From Abditibacteriaceae bacterium (GTDB lineage: Bacteria > Armatimonadota > Abditibacteriia > Abditibacteriales > Abditibacteriaceae): a DNA stretch of 64,000 bases. The notes under the pieces were generated by a model. It ran no database searches, was not told the origin of the DNA, and saw nothing but the letters and a program-made list of their open reading frames with translations. A program made the translations under genes and the position numbers. This document shows positions 1 to 6,715 of the stretch, one piece after another (the first letter of the stretch is position 1; every line of letters starts with the position of its first letter). The stretch spans positions 1 through 64,000 of the forward strand of contig JAFAZH010000037.1 of NCBI GenBank assembly GCA_019239895.1, read 5' to 3'.

Positions 1-105
1 GAAATGACAAACCTCCGCGTCCGAGAAAATCTCGCGGTATACATCTTCTAAATCGGAGGGCACGAACGGGCGCAACAGAAGCCGTGCGGTGACAATTGGT
101 TGCAT
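1..105 (-). CDS. GNAT acetyltransferase, RimJ/RimL type (partial)
   Basis: Only the first 35 codons are inside the window; the gene runs off the left edge. The N-terminus contains TARLLLRPFVPSDLEDVY, the usual opening beta-strand and helix of RimJ/RimL-like GNAT acetyltransferases, which transfer an acetyl group from acetyl-CoA to an amine. It starts about 40 bp beyond the crossover end of the attC-like site at 146-209 and shares the orientation of the other cassette genes, so it is probably the next cassette of array 1. The substrate cannot be told. Confidence 0.7.
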   Translation of the reverse strand, partial: MQPIVTARLLLRPFVPSDLEDVYREIFSDAEVCHF

Positions 106-145
106 GATAAAGATTATAACGGGCACGATTAAGCTGCGCGCAGCG

Positions 146-209
146 GCCCAACGCCAAAGTCAGCCACCGCTTGGAGCGAAGCGGAAAGCAGCCGGTTGCA
201 TTGTCGGGT
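146..209 (-). other. attC-like site 1, degenerate
   Basis: On the minus strand the site ends in GTTGGGC (complement of GCCCAAC at 146-152), preceded by GGCTGACTTTGGC, the usual right-hand half of attC. The other end, ACCCGAC (203-209), is a weak match to RYYYAAC. Inner boxes pair only partly. It follows the stop codon of the CPBP gene as an attC should. This is the weakest site of the set. Confidence 0.5.
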
Positions 210-275
210 GGTGTGGCTGGTCTACGTTTTGAGCCTCCCACTGAGCCTTGCTGCTGCCTGGATGCCCATTTGCCT

Positions 276-1085
276 TCATCCGAGGATGGCATTGCGATAA
301 GCATCCATGAGAGCCTGAGCCGCTGCCGGAAAGAGCAACGTGCCGCCATTGCGCCAACAAAACGAAAGCGGAATACCGACAAGTGCGTGCATTACAACCA
401 CCGCTGGCGCGACCGTGAGCAACGCCGTCAAATTTGGAATGGGCAGGATCGGTAAATGCCATAAGCCCCAGAGCGCCGAGACAAAAAATGCTGAAGCCCA
501 AGGACGCTTGTCGCCAGTTCGATAAACATGGCTGTCCAGTGCCCCCCGAAAAACGACCTCCTCTAAGGTGAAGCACACCAAAAAATACAGATAAAATTGT
601 TTGAGCAGTGGTAGAACCTGAAAAGACGATACCGATGGAGATCGCCCCTGGGCCAGTGCCGTTATTGACATGAGGGCGCAGCCCATCAACACCGCTGTTG
701 CGAAACTCAGCACTACGGACTTGGTGATGCTATCCCATTGGAGACGACACCCGGCAAAGGCCACCAATACCGCACCGCCAAGGCAGCAGACCAACCACAA
801 GATGACTGACCAATTCCGCGTGGGAGCCAGCGTAGCAAGATCGTAAACGGGCACTATCAGGAGGCCCAGAGCCAGCATAACTCCCCGCCAACTTATCGAA
901 AAAGACTGCGCATCGCGCACCCAAAGTTTACACAGGGGTTGTTGCCGGACGAGGAGCTGAAAAACCACCACCAGGGGCACACCAAGCAGTAAGTAGTCGT
1001 TAGAGTTAAGATGGAGCAGCCCGCCCGCAGCTATCCATATTAGAGTAAAGGATGCCGCCTCGATGTAATTGCGTAACGTAGCCAT
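276..1085 (-). CDS. CPBP family intramembrane metalloprotease (cassette gene)
   Basis: 269 residues with about seven hydrophobic segments. It carries the CPBP (CAAX protease and bacteriocin-processing) signature: EEVVFR at residues 175-180, then SALWGLWH ending at His210 and a further His233 in VMHALVG. The family cleaves within membranes, and several members give immunity to bacteriocins or process prenylated proteins. An AAAGGG-like ribosome site lies about 10 bp upstream of the ATG. The gene lies between attC-like sites 2 and 1 and is followed directly by site 1, so it reads as an integron cassette. Its substrate is unknown. Confidence 0.85.
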   Translation of the reverse strand: MATLRNYIEAASFTLIWIAAGGLLHLNSNDYLLLGVPLVVVFQLLVRQQPLCKLWVRDAQSFSISWRGVMLALGLLIVPVYDLATLAPTRNWSVILWLVCCLGGAVLVAFAGCRLQWDSITKSVVLSFATAVLMGCALMSITALAQGRSPSVSSFQVLPLLKQFYLYFLVCFTLEEVVFRGALDSHVYRTGDKRPWASAFFVSALWGLWHLPILPIPNLTALLTVAPAVVVMHALVGIPLSFCWRNGGTLLFPAAAQALMDAYRNAILG

Positions 1086-1125
1086 TAGCTATACCCTTTG
1101 TGTGCCAAAAGCATCGCGTACCGCA

Positions 1126-1140
1126 GCCCAACGCCAAGCT
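1126..1140 (-). other. attC-like site 2, crossover half (split by IS110)
   Basis: GCCCAACGCCAAGCT on the plus strand is the R' half of an attC-like site. It breaks off at CT (1139-1140), where the IS110-group element begins. Joined to the segment at 2389-2452 it rebuilds a 79 bp site with complementary arms. Confidence 0.7.
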
Positions 1141-1149
1141 TGTATGTTA

Positions 1150-1320
1150 AAGAAAGAGTGCCAGTGATGCACGCGCTAAGCTCAGACTGCGAGTCTGCGA
1201 GTCTGCGGGTGAGATGAGCACCTGGCGCTCTGCTTAGTTTTGCTTGGTAGGTCGGACAGTATCCTAAGCCTCCCGCTATGGGTTAAGTTAGCATCAGTTA
1301 GCATCAGTTAGCACCGGAGA
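1150..1320 (+). ncRNA. Candidate IS110 bridge RNA
   Basis: Family knowledge: IS110-group left ends encode a structured RNA with a target-binding loop followed by a donor-binding loop. Seen here: GCTAAGCT (1175-1182) equals attC GCCAAGCT except for one change that allows a G-U pair. Next come a perfect hairpin CAGACT-GCG-AGTCTG (1183-1197) and GCGGGTGAG (1205-1213), the exact complement of CTCACCCGC present in both intact attC sites of cluster 2. Further on, ACAGTATC (1256-1263) is identical to the element's own right end (2380-2387). The order left target guide, right target guide, left donor guide is the expected one. Transcript ends are guesses, and I could not identify a right donor guide. 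Confidence 0.5.
1287..1314 (+). repeat. Tandem decamer repeat in IS110 left end
   Basis: GTTAGCATCA occurs twice head to tail and a third time in part (GTTAGCAC). It lies between the candidate donor-binding loop and the transposase gene and may form part of the RNA fold. Confidence 0.7.
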
Positions 1321-1393
1321 GCTTGCATTCACAAGGCTGACGAACCGGCAAAGCAAAACCTGATTAATCAAAAACCAGATGGGAGGTAGGCTC

Positions 1394-2371
1394 ATGTTTT
1401 TAGGCATTGATGTCAGCAAAGACTCCTTAGATGTGGCCTTGATTCAAGCCGCAGAACCGACACGTAAACCGCGTCACAAAGTCTTCGCCAATACACCGCA
1501 AGGGCATCAACAACTGCTCACTTGGCTGCACCAGTGCCAGTGTAACTCCGTCCATGTCTGCCTGGAAGCCACTGGCACCTGGGCGGACGCCATTGCCTTA
1601 GCCCTGCATCAAGCCGGGCACAGAGTATCAGTGGTCAATCCAGCCCTGATTCATGCCTTTGCCCGCAGCCAACTGCGGCGCACCAAGACCGATAAAGCCG
1701 ATGCCCACCTCATCGCTCGCTTCTGCCAGATGCACCAGCCCCCGGTATGGACGCCTCCGGCCCCTGAACTCCAAGCACTGCAAGCTTTGGTGCGGCGGCT
1801 GGAAACGCTCTTGGAGATGCACACGATGGAATCCAACCGCTTAGGTGCCGGACTCAATTGTGCTGCCGTCCAAGCTGACTTAGAAGAGCATCTGAGGGAT
1901 CTGCAAGCGCGCATCGAGAAAGTGCGCCGTCAGATTCAGGATCATCTCGACCAGCACCCTGATCTCAAAAATAAAGCCCAACTCCTGGCCAGTATTCCTG
2001 GCATTGGAGCTACCACTGCTGCGTTGCTCTTAGCGGAGTTGGGTGACATGAAGCAGTTTAGCAACGCTCGTCAGGTAGCTGCCTTTGCGGGCTTAGTGCC
2101 GCGCCTGCATGAGTCGGGCACGTCCGTGCGAGGCCGTTCTCGTCTGTCGAAAGTGGGGTCTTCCCGGCTGCGCAAAGCCTTGTATTTTCCAGCCATCACC
2201 GCCTTACGTTGGAATCCCCTGCTCAAGACCTTTGGGCAACGCTTAGCCCAACAGGGCAAAAGCATGATGGTGATTGTGGGAGCCGCGATGCGCAAACTGT
2301 TGCATCTGGCCTATGGCGTCTTGAAGTCTGGCCTACCTTTTGATCCGTATTTTGCCACCCGCACCCCTTGA
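1394..2371 (+). CDS. IS110 family transposase
   Basis: 325 residues. The N-terminal RuvC-like DEDD domain opens with FLGIDVSKDSLDVAL (first Asp at residue 6) and continues with LEATGTW and KTDKADAHLIA. The C-terminal Tnp domain carries IPGIGATTAALLLAELG and GSSRLRKALY with the serine expected to be catalytic. Start chosen at the second ATG because GGGAGG (1381-1386) lies 7 bp before it. The enzyme works with an RNA guide to excise the element as a circle and reinsert it. The frame is open and both ends are present, so it may be active. Confidence 0.92.
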   Translation: MFLGIDVSKDSLDVALIQAAEPTRKPRHKVFANTPQGHQQLLTWLHQCQCNSVHVCLEATGTWADAIALALHQAGHRVSVVNPALIHAFARSQLRRTKTDKADAHLIARFCQMHQPPVWTPPAPELQALQALVRRLETLLEMHTMESNRLGAGLNCAAVQADLEEHLRDLQARIEKVRRQIQDHLDQHPDLKNKAQLLASIPGIGATTAALLLAELGDMKQFSNARQVAAFAGLVPRLHESGTSVRGRSRLSKVGSSRLRKALYFPAITALRWNPLLKTFGQRLAQQGKSMMVIVGAAMRKLLHLAYGVLKSGLPFDPYFATRTP

Positions 2372-2388
2372 CGTTCAACACAGTATCT

Positions 2389-2452
2389 CAACGGCGCTTG
2401 GAGGCGCAGCGTAGCGGAGCCGGAAAGCGTCCGTTGCAGCGCCTGGTTGAGC
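2389..2452 (-). other. attC-like site 2, distal half (split by IS110)
   Basis: It contains CAACGGCGCTT near its left end and AAGCGTCCGTTG near its right end, complementary apart from one extra base, then GTTGAGC at 2446-2452 (RYYYAAC on the minus strand). With 1126-1140 restored, a second unpaired G appears opposite the CT core. Two unpaired bases on one arm are a hallmark of folded attC sites. It lies 25 bp beyond the stop of the HEAT-repeat gene. Confidence 0.75.
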
Positions 2453-2477
2453 CGCTGTTTATCGCTTACGGAATCTG

Positions 2478-2984
2478 TCATTCATTGCTATAGCTCAACT
2501 CTTCACGGATAAATTCACGAAGATAGTTATCTTGGGTAGTTATTATAGTCTGTCCAAGAATTTCCTTAGCCTTTTCGTCCTCAATTAAAGACAAAGCTGT
2601 AGCGGCTGCACATGGCACGTCAGGATCATTCTCTTGCAAGAGTTTACTCAGTGGCTCAATCAAATCTTTATCGGGAAAACCTGCGGCGATTTGGGCACTC
2701 CAATAACGCACACTGCGGAATGGGCTTACTAAAGCATCAAGTAAATGCGGTTTCACTTCACTGCGACTAAATTGTTCAATAACTAACTCAACCAACTGAT
2801 ATACGCCGAAGCAATCTCCCTTCCCAAAGGAGTTGAGGAATAAAGGCACACAGGCAACATCAGGAAATGACATGAAATACTTTCTTACTTCATTATACTT
2901 ATCAATTTCTGCTTGGCTGAGGTCATTATCGTCTGGCATCGGTTGATGCTGTCGTAAAAATCCAAGAGCCTCTTCCTTATCCAT
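2478..2984 (-). CDS. HEAT-repeat-like protein (cassette gene)
   Basis: 168 residues with no signal peptide or membrane segment. From about residue 45 it is a run of paired amphipathic helices. The clearest repeat units are around SPFRSVRYWSAQIAAGFPD and DPDVPCAAATALSLIED, typical of HEAT or PBS-lyase-like repeats that act as protein-binding scaffolds. An AAGGAA ribosome site precedes the ATG. It is followed by attC-like site 2 and preceded by site 3, so it is a cassette gene. AT content is higher than in the chromosomal genes around it, which fits a foreign origin. Confidence 0.75.
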   Translation of the reverse strand: MDKEEALGFLRQHQPMPDDNDLSQAEIDKYNEVRKYFMSFPDVACVPLFLNSFGKGDCFGVYQLVELVIEQFSRSEVKPHLLDALVSPFRSVRYWSAQIAAGFPDKDLIEPLSKLLQENDPDVPCAAATALSLIEDEKAKEILGQTIITTQDNYLREFIREELSYSNE

Positions 2985-3049
2985 GCTGTTCCTTATTATA
3001 TATTCTCTTGGGTTTGAGTATGATGGCTGCGATACAGTGGCGCGCAGCG

Positions 3050-3136
3050 GCCCAACGCCAAGGTCAGCCGCGCCGTAAGCCCGTAGTGAGGCACGAACGA
3101 AGGGCTGTAGGCGTCGGCTGCACCACCTGGTTGGGC
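3050..3136 (-). other. attC-like site 3 (best match)
   Basis: 87 bp. Plus strand runs from GCCCAAC (3050-3056) to GTTGGGC (3130-3136), perfect RYYYAAC and GTTRRRY ends. Inner boxes CAGCCG and CGGCTG are complementary. Aligning the two arms leaves one extra G and one extra A on the distal arm, the unpaired bases that orient attC. Both halves match the consensus behind published attC primers over about 23 bp. Orientation is minus, like the genes. Beyond the crossover it continues GCTGCGCGC, an extension shared with several other sites here. Confidence 0.8.
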
Positions 3137-3275
3137 TCGCTGTCCAGCCGTGTCGGGACCCGTAATGGGCACCTCACCATCGTGCCGCTCCTCGTGTGGC
3201 CGCGCCGCTTGGCGCGACGTCGTGTCACCAGGCTGTCATGGCTCAGTATCACCGACTTCGTCGTAACGCGCACCG
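3137..3275 (-). other. Short integron cassette without a clear gene
   Basis: 139 bp bounded by attC-like sites 3 and 4. No open frame with a credible start and ribosome site fits inside it; frames that cross it run through both attC elements and are not believable. It could be a gene-less cassette, a small RNA or promoter cassette, or a deletion remnant. Confidence 0.45.
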
Positions 3276-3372
3276 GCCCAACGCCAAGGTTCGCCGCCGC
3301 CGAAAGTCGGGGCGACGAGAGGGACCACCAAAGCGCTGGCTGTGGGCGGACGGGTGCAGCGGCTTGTTGTCC
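3276..3372 (-). other. attC-like site 4
   Basis: 97 bp. Crossover end GCCCAACGCCAAGG at 3276-3289 on the plus strand; distal end GTTGTCC (3366-3372), where only the conserved GTT triplet is kept. The distal arm GGGCGGACGGGTGCAGC has the spacing of the other sites, nine bases from CGGGTG to GTT. The inner stem has about three mismatches. It lies after the stop of the GRDP-like gene. Confidence 0.65.
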
Positions 3373-3489
3373 TTTCGGTTGGGTCCGCACTGCCAATTGC
3401 GGGTAAATGGCGTCAGGTCAGTCAATGTGGGCGCAGCCGGCGCAGAACCGCGCCGGCTGCGCCCACATTGTGAGATGGAGCGAAATTCC

Positions 3490-4038
3490 TCAAACCGAAG
3501 AGGGCAAAAGTCGCATCAACTTGTCCTCTGGAAACAGCGCAACGTCAACAAATCCCTCCAGACGCGACCCTGACTTCGGCGAGCAGCAAAGGCCAATGGT
3601 TGCATCTCTTGGAAAGAATCTCTCATCGATCTTTCCAAATATTTCCTCATGACGCTTGTACGTGTGGTTGTACATGTCCGTAACAAAGGCGACCGCCACC
3701 TTGTCTTCGAAGAGCAAGGGTATGTGATGGATGTACTGTCCAAATACCTGATTGCAGAATCCGATGTAGTCTTCGGAGTACAGCACGTGAGTATGCCAGA
3801 ACGGGTCAACTGGCAATGACATGGCCGGCGGATTTAGCGGATCCAGAATGTGGATCGCATAATATCTCTTGAGATATAGGATGCCAGTGTCCAGGTGTTT
3901 AGCATCCTTGATGCCGTGTTCTTGCGCCACTTTCTTCTTGACGAGTGAGAAATCATGAAGATCGATCATCTGCAAGGCGATGTAGTGTTGGTAGGTGATC
4001 TCCACCTTGACTGATTTTGCCAATTCTGAACTCTTCAT
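3490..4038 (-). CDS. GRDP-like (DUF1399-type) protein (cassette gene)
   Basis: 182 residues. The core VDPFWHTHVLYSEDYIGFC, followed by FGQYIHHIP, resembles the WHxH region of the glycine-rich-domain-protein-like family (DUF1399), which is found in plants and scattered bacteria and has no firm biochemical role. Start taken at ATGAAGAGT because GGAGG (4047-4051 as CCTCC) lies 8 bp upstream; a longer reading from 4128 lacks a ribosome site. It is the first cassette after head 1 and is followed by attC-like site 4. Confidence 0.7.
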   Translation of the reverse strand: MKSSELAKSVKVEITYQHYIALQMIDLHDFSLVKKKVAQEHGIKDAKHLDTGILYLKRYYAIHILDPLNPPAMSLPVDPFWHTHVLYSEDYIGFCNQVFGQYIHHIPLLFEDKVAVAFVTDMYNHTYKRHEEIFGKIDERFFPRDATIGLCCSPKSGSRLEGFVDVALFPEDKLMRLLPSSV

Positions 4039-4210
4039 TTGAGGTTCCTCCGAATCCATAGGAGTTGGCGCGTTACGAACGCCGACGCGCTGATTATACT
4101 CGAACCAAGCCATCGCGTGCAATAGCAAAACGAAGCGTCTTGGTCCTCCCTACCATTATCTGTTTATCTGTTGTTAGATCCTTTGAACTACAACCACGCC
4201 GCGCGCAGCA

Positions 4211-4400
4211 GCCCAACAATATATTATGCCGCAAAGCCGCTATTTAGCGGCATTTCTATCCTTACCGCCTGAGTATACCGCATTTTACACCCCCTGGGGC
4301 TACCCTGCAAGGCGGCTGAAGCTGCGGCATAATACGCCTATAGGCGATAATTGCCGCTCTGCGCAATTCTTGAGAGCCTGGCATGAGCATTCTCCGGTCG
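4211..4400 (-). other. Array 1 head: attI-like boundary plus conserved leader
   Basis: It starts (minus-strand reading ends) with GCCCAAC at 4211-4217, a core site with no attC arm behind it. From 4229 to 4360 it aligns with 56477-56607 at the head of array 2. The best stretch is GCAAGGCG through GATAATTGCCGCT, about 47 of 53 identical, including CTGCGGCATAAT. A shared head that ends in a core site just where the first cassette starts is what an attI region would look like. The inner palindrome CGCCTATAGGCG is intact here only. Confidence 0.5.
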
Positions 4401-4434
4401 AGTTGTCCGCGTGCTGGATGAATGACTTGACATG
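4371..4434 (+). pseudogene. Possible integron-integrase debris, array 1
   Basis: Reading away from the array, AGAGCCTGGC matches the start of the integrase fragment of array 2 (56651-56660). The same frame then gives a stop and SGRVVRVLDE, which resembles the SGxVRRHHLDE stretch of integron integrases. The following GATGAATGACTTG matches GTTGAATGACTTG downstream of the array 2 fragment. On its own this is weak; the parallel with array 2 is what supports it. Confidence 0.35.
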
Positions 4435-4495
4435 GCGCAATCGAACTTCATCACCTAACCATAAACTCCCGACAACAGTTTCTATTCAAATCAGC

Positions 4496-4577
4496 AACCA
4501 CCGATGGACACGGATGTTTTAGATGCTGGTTACTGGATGCTGGATCAGCAATCCTCGATCTTCTCTCCGTGTGCAGC
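4496..4577. repeat. Single-arm copy of the ACCACCGATG repeat family
   Basis: AACCACCGATGGACACGGAT is followed by GATGCTGG words. This is one arm of the palindromes found complete at 10750-10873 and 49648-49771; here the second arm is missing. Confidence 0.6.
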
Positions 4578-4599
4578 GCTGGTTACTGGCCGGGTGACG

Positions 4600-5694
4600 C
4601 TACCATTGCGCTTTTTCGGCGATCATCACGGCGGCGTCATCGCCGGGCACTGGCTTGGAGAAGAAGTAGCCCTGTCCATATTCGCCCGCTAAGCCGCGCA
4701 GTTGGGTCAGTTGCTCCTGGGTCTCCACGCCTTTAGCAACGACTGCCATATCATGCTGGTGCGCTAACTGAATAATGGATTGCACCATCGCCACGCCTTC
4801 TTCGCCCACTTCTTCACTGTCCAGGCAACTGACGAGGGAGCGATCCATGTTAAGGCTATTCAACGTCAAGTGTTGCAGGTAATGGCCCGCGATGCCCTCG
4901 CTGCCGAAATCGTCCACGCACACTTGCAGGCCGAGGGCGCGCAACTGGTCTACACTCGCTTCCAAAGGCTCCGGGTTCTCCACGAAGGCGCTCTCGGTCA
5001 CTTCCAGTTTCAGGTTTTCGGGGGGCAACTCGCTCTGGCGGATAATCTCTTCCAGGTGATCGGCGAAATCGGGCTGTGCCACATGCTTCTTGGACAGGTT
5101 GACGTTCATTGTAAGATGCGCCTGCTCCGGGTATTCCAACTGCCACTCCCGCATCTGGCGACACGCTTCGAGCAGCACCCAGCGGTCAAGGTGGACGATT
5201 AAGCCAGTCTCTTCGGCGAGGGGAATAAATTCGGACGGAAACGTAAAGCCGCTCTTGGCGCGTTGCCAGCGCACCAGGGCTTCAAAGCCGCTAATCTGGC
5301 CCGTGCCTAGAGCCACAATTGGCTGATAATGCAGCTTGAGGTCTTGCTGGTTGAGGCCCGTGCCCAAGATGCTGGACAGGTAGCCATCAAGCTGCCAGAT
5401 GCAACTGTCAATCTCCTGGATGGTGCGATCCAGTTGGATACGTTGCAACTCGATGGGACGAATCGCCTGCTCCAGACGCCGCCGCGCAATCGCATAATGT
5501 ACCTGGGCCGCCCGTTCCGTGGCGAGGTTGTGGTAGTTGGCGCGCATTTGGGCGCTGTTCAGCGATAATGTCTTCCTGGTCTCCAGAAATTCCTGGCGCT
5601 TGGTGCGCATCTCATTGATAACTAACTTAGTCTCTAATATCGAATCGGCCTGAACTCTTTTAATCCGCCCTGTCTCGGTATATTCAATCGGCAA
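4600..5694 (-). CDS. EAL-domain protein with degenerate active site
   Basis: 364 residues, soluble. Residues about 25-110 look like a coiled coil; an EAL domain fills the rest. Present: FEALVRW (EAL motif), NVNLS, LEVTES, VDDFG and QGYFFSKP. Changed: the catalytic lysine of the LKIDRS motif is Asn (LNMDRS), and AEGVET reads AKGVET, so an acidic residue is replaced by Lys. EAL domains hydrolyse cyclic di-GMP; these changes suggest a binding or scaffold protein instead. Whether any activity remains cannot be judged from sequence. No cyclic-di-GMP riboswitch was seen upstream. Confidence 0.88.
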   Translation of the reverse strand: MPIEYTETGRIKRVQADSILETKLVINEMRTKRQEFLETRKTLSLNSAQMRANYHNLATERAAQVHYAIARRRLEQAIRPIELQRIQLDRTIQEIDSCIWQLDGYLSSILGTGLNQQDLKLHYQPIVALGTGQISGFEALVRWQRAKSGFTFPSEFIPLAEETGLIVHLDRWVLLEACRQMREWQLEYPEQAHLTMNVNLSKKHVAQPDFADHLEEIIRQSELPPENLKLEVTESAFVENPEPLEASVDQLRALGLQVCVDDFGSEGIAGHYLQHLTLNSLNMDRSLVSCLDSEEVGEEGVAMVQSIIQLAHQHDMAVVAKGVETQEQLTQLRGLAGEYGQGYFFSKPVPGDDAAVMIAEKAQW

Positions 5695-5989
5695 TTAGCT
5701 CACCTCATCCAACCTATGTTGTCATACTCAATACGTAAAGTTGCAATAACCTCGCCTTTTATATATTCCCTATTTCGCTTGAAATTAACCATCAGTAGCC
5801 GATAATTAGCAATTATTCGCCCTATCGAGCCAGTTAGGGAGGGGCTTGTCTTTGTATGGAGACAGCGGATCACGAATGTGTGCCAGCCCGCTGAGGTCAT
5901 GACGGTATGGGAATAGTGGGATATTCTGAGGTGCGTCCTCTGAGCCATTGCGCATCCCTACGCTATTGCGCACCAAGCGGAGCCATGCT
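5695..5989. other. Divergent intergenic region, AT-rich
   Basis: About 295 bp between the EAL gene (leftward) and the HD gene (rightward). It is clearly AT-richer than its surroundings near 5755-5820 and must hold both promoters. I see no repeat or convincing short gene. Confidence 0.4.
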
Positions 5990-6619
5990 ATGACAATAGG
6001 CATGGAATCCACACCCGCCTCAGAACGCCTGGCGCAGCAGATCGCTTTTATTCTGGAGATTGACAAACTGAAAGGTGTGCTCCGGCGCACCTATCTCCTA
6101 AATGGCACCCGGCACGAGAATTCTGCCGAGCATAGCTGGCATCTGGCTCTGATGGCGATGTTGTTGGCCGAGCACGCCAATGAATCCGTAGATGTGTCCC
6201 ACGTCATTAAAATGGTCCTTGTGCACGACCTGGTGGAGATAGATGCGGGCGACACCTATTGCTATGATGCGATAGGTACCCTCGATCAAGCCGAGCGCGA
6301 AGCCCAGGCTGCCGAGCGACTCTTTGGCCTCTTACCAGCGGAGCAGGGGCTTGAATTGCACAAGCTGTGGATAGAGTTTGAAGACCGTGCCACTCCTGAA
6401 GCTCGCTTTGCGGCGGCTCTGGATCGCCTCATGCCTTTATTGCACAACTACCACACCGAGGGCCGCAGTTGGCGCGAGCATGGCATCACCCAGGATCAGG
6501 TTGTGGTGCGCAACCATCACATCGCCGACGGGTCGCAGGCACTCTGGCAGTTTGCCCAGGACTTCATTCAGCAGGCGGTGGCGCAGGGCTTCCTCCCCGC
6601 CAGCACAACTTCTGGTTGA
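5990..6619 (+). CDS. HD-domain phosphohydrolase, YfbR-like
   Basis: 209 residues. HD-domain metal ligands are visible in RHENSAEHSWHLALMA and LVHDLVEIDAGD (the HD pair), with a later Asp in AAALDRLMPLLHNY. This arrangement belongs to the HD_3 group that includes YfbR 5'-deoxynucleotidase. That enzyme removes phosphate from deoxynucleoside monophosphates. Start set at the ATG at 5990 because AGCGGAG (5976-5982) lies 7 bp before it. The exact substrate is inferred from the family only. Confidence 0.85.
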   Translation: MTIGMESTPASERLAQQIAFILEIDKLKGVLRRTYLLNGTRHENSAEHSWHLALMAMLLAEHANESVDVSHVIKMVLVHDLVEIDAGDTYCYDAIGTLDQAEREAQAAERLFGLLPAEQGLELHKLWIEFEDRATPEARFAAALDRLMPLLHNYHTEGRSWREHGITQDQVVVRNHHIADGSQALWQFAQDFIQQAVAQGFLPASTTSG

Positions 6620-6715
6620 CCGGCTGTTGTCTTATTGTCTCGCCTTTATTGTCTTATCCTTTGCTGGGTGAGGATCAGGCCATCCGACGCGCCAGGTTGA
6701 GATGCCTGGCATACT

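Larger units (their letters stand above)
1141..2388 (+). mobile_element. IS110-group insertion sequence inside an attC site
   Basis: The element is about 1248 bp. Its ends are set by the split attC: target sequence stops at AAGCT (1140) and resumes at CAACGG (2389). A CT dinucleotide is present at both junctions (1139-1140 and 2387-2388), matching the CT core at which IS110-family elements recombine. There are no long terminal inverted repeats, as usual for the family. The non-coding left end is long (253 bp) and the right end very short (17 bp). That is the IS110-group layout, with the bridge RNA on the left, not the IS1111 layout. Confidence 0.8.

Noticed and set aside
2372-2388. Placing the guide RNA in the right end, as in IS1111 elements
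   Set aside because: The right end is only 17 bp, too short for a guide RNA; the long non-coding end is on the left.
3008-3573. Overlapping open frames on both strands across 3008-3573
   Set aside because: They run straight through two attC-like elements, overlap each other, and have Arg/Ser-rich composition typical of chance frames in GC-rich structured DNA.
4226-4522. Open frame of 98 codons on the plus strand over the array 1 head
   Set aside because: It crosses the conserved head sequence and integrase debris, has no ribosome site and no protein-like pattern.
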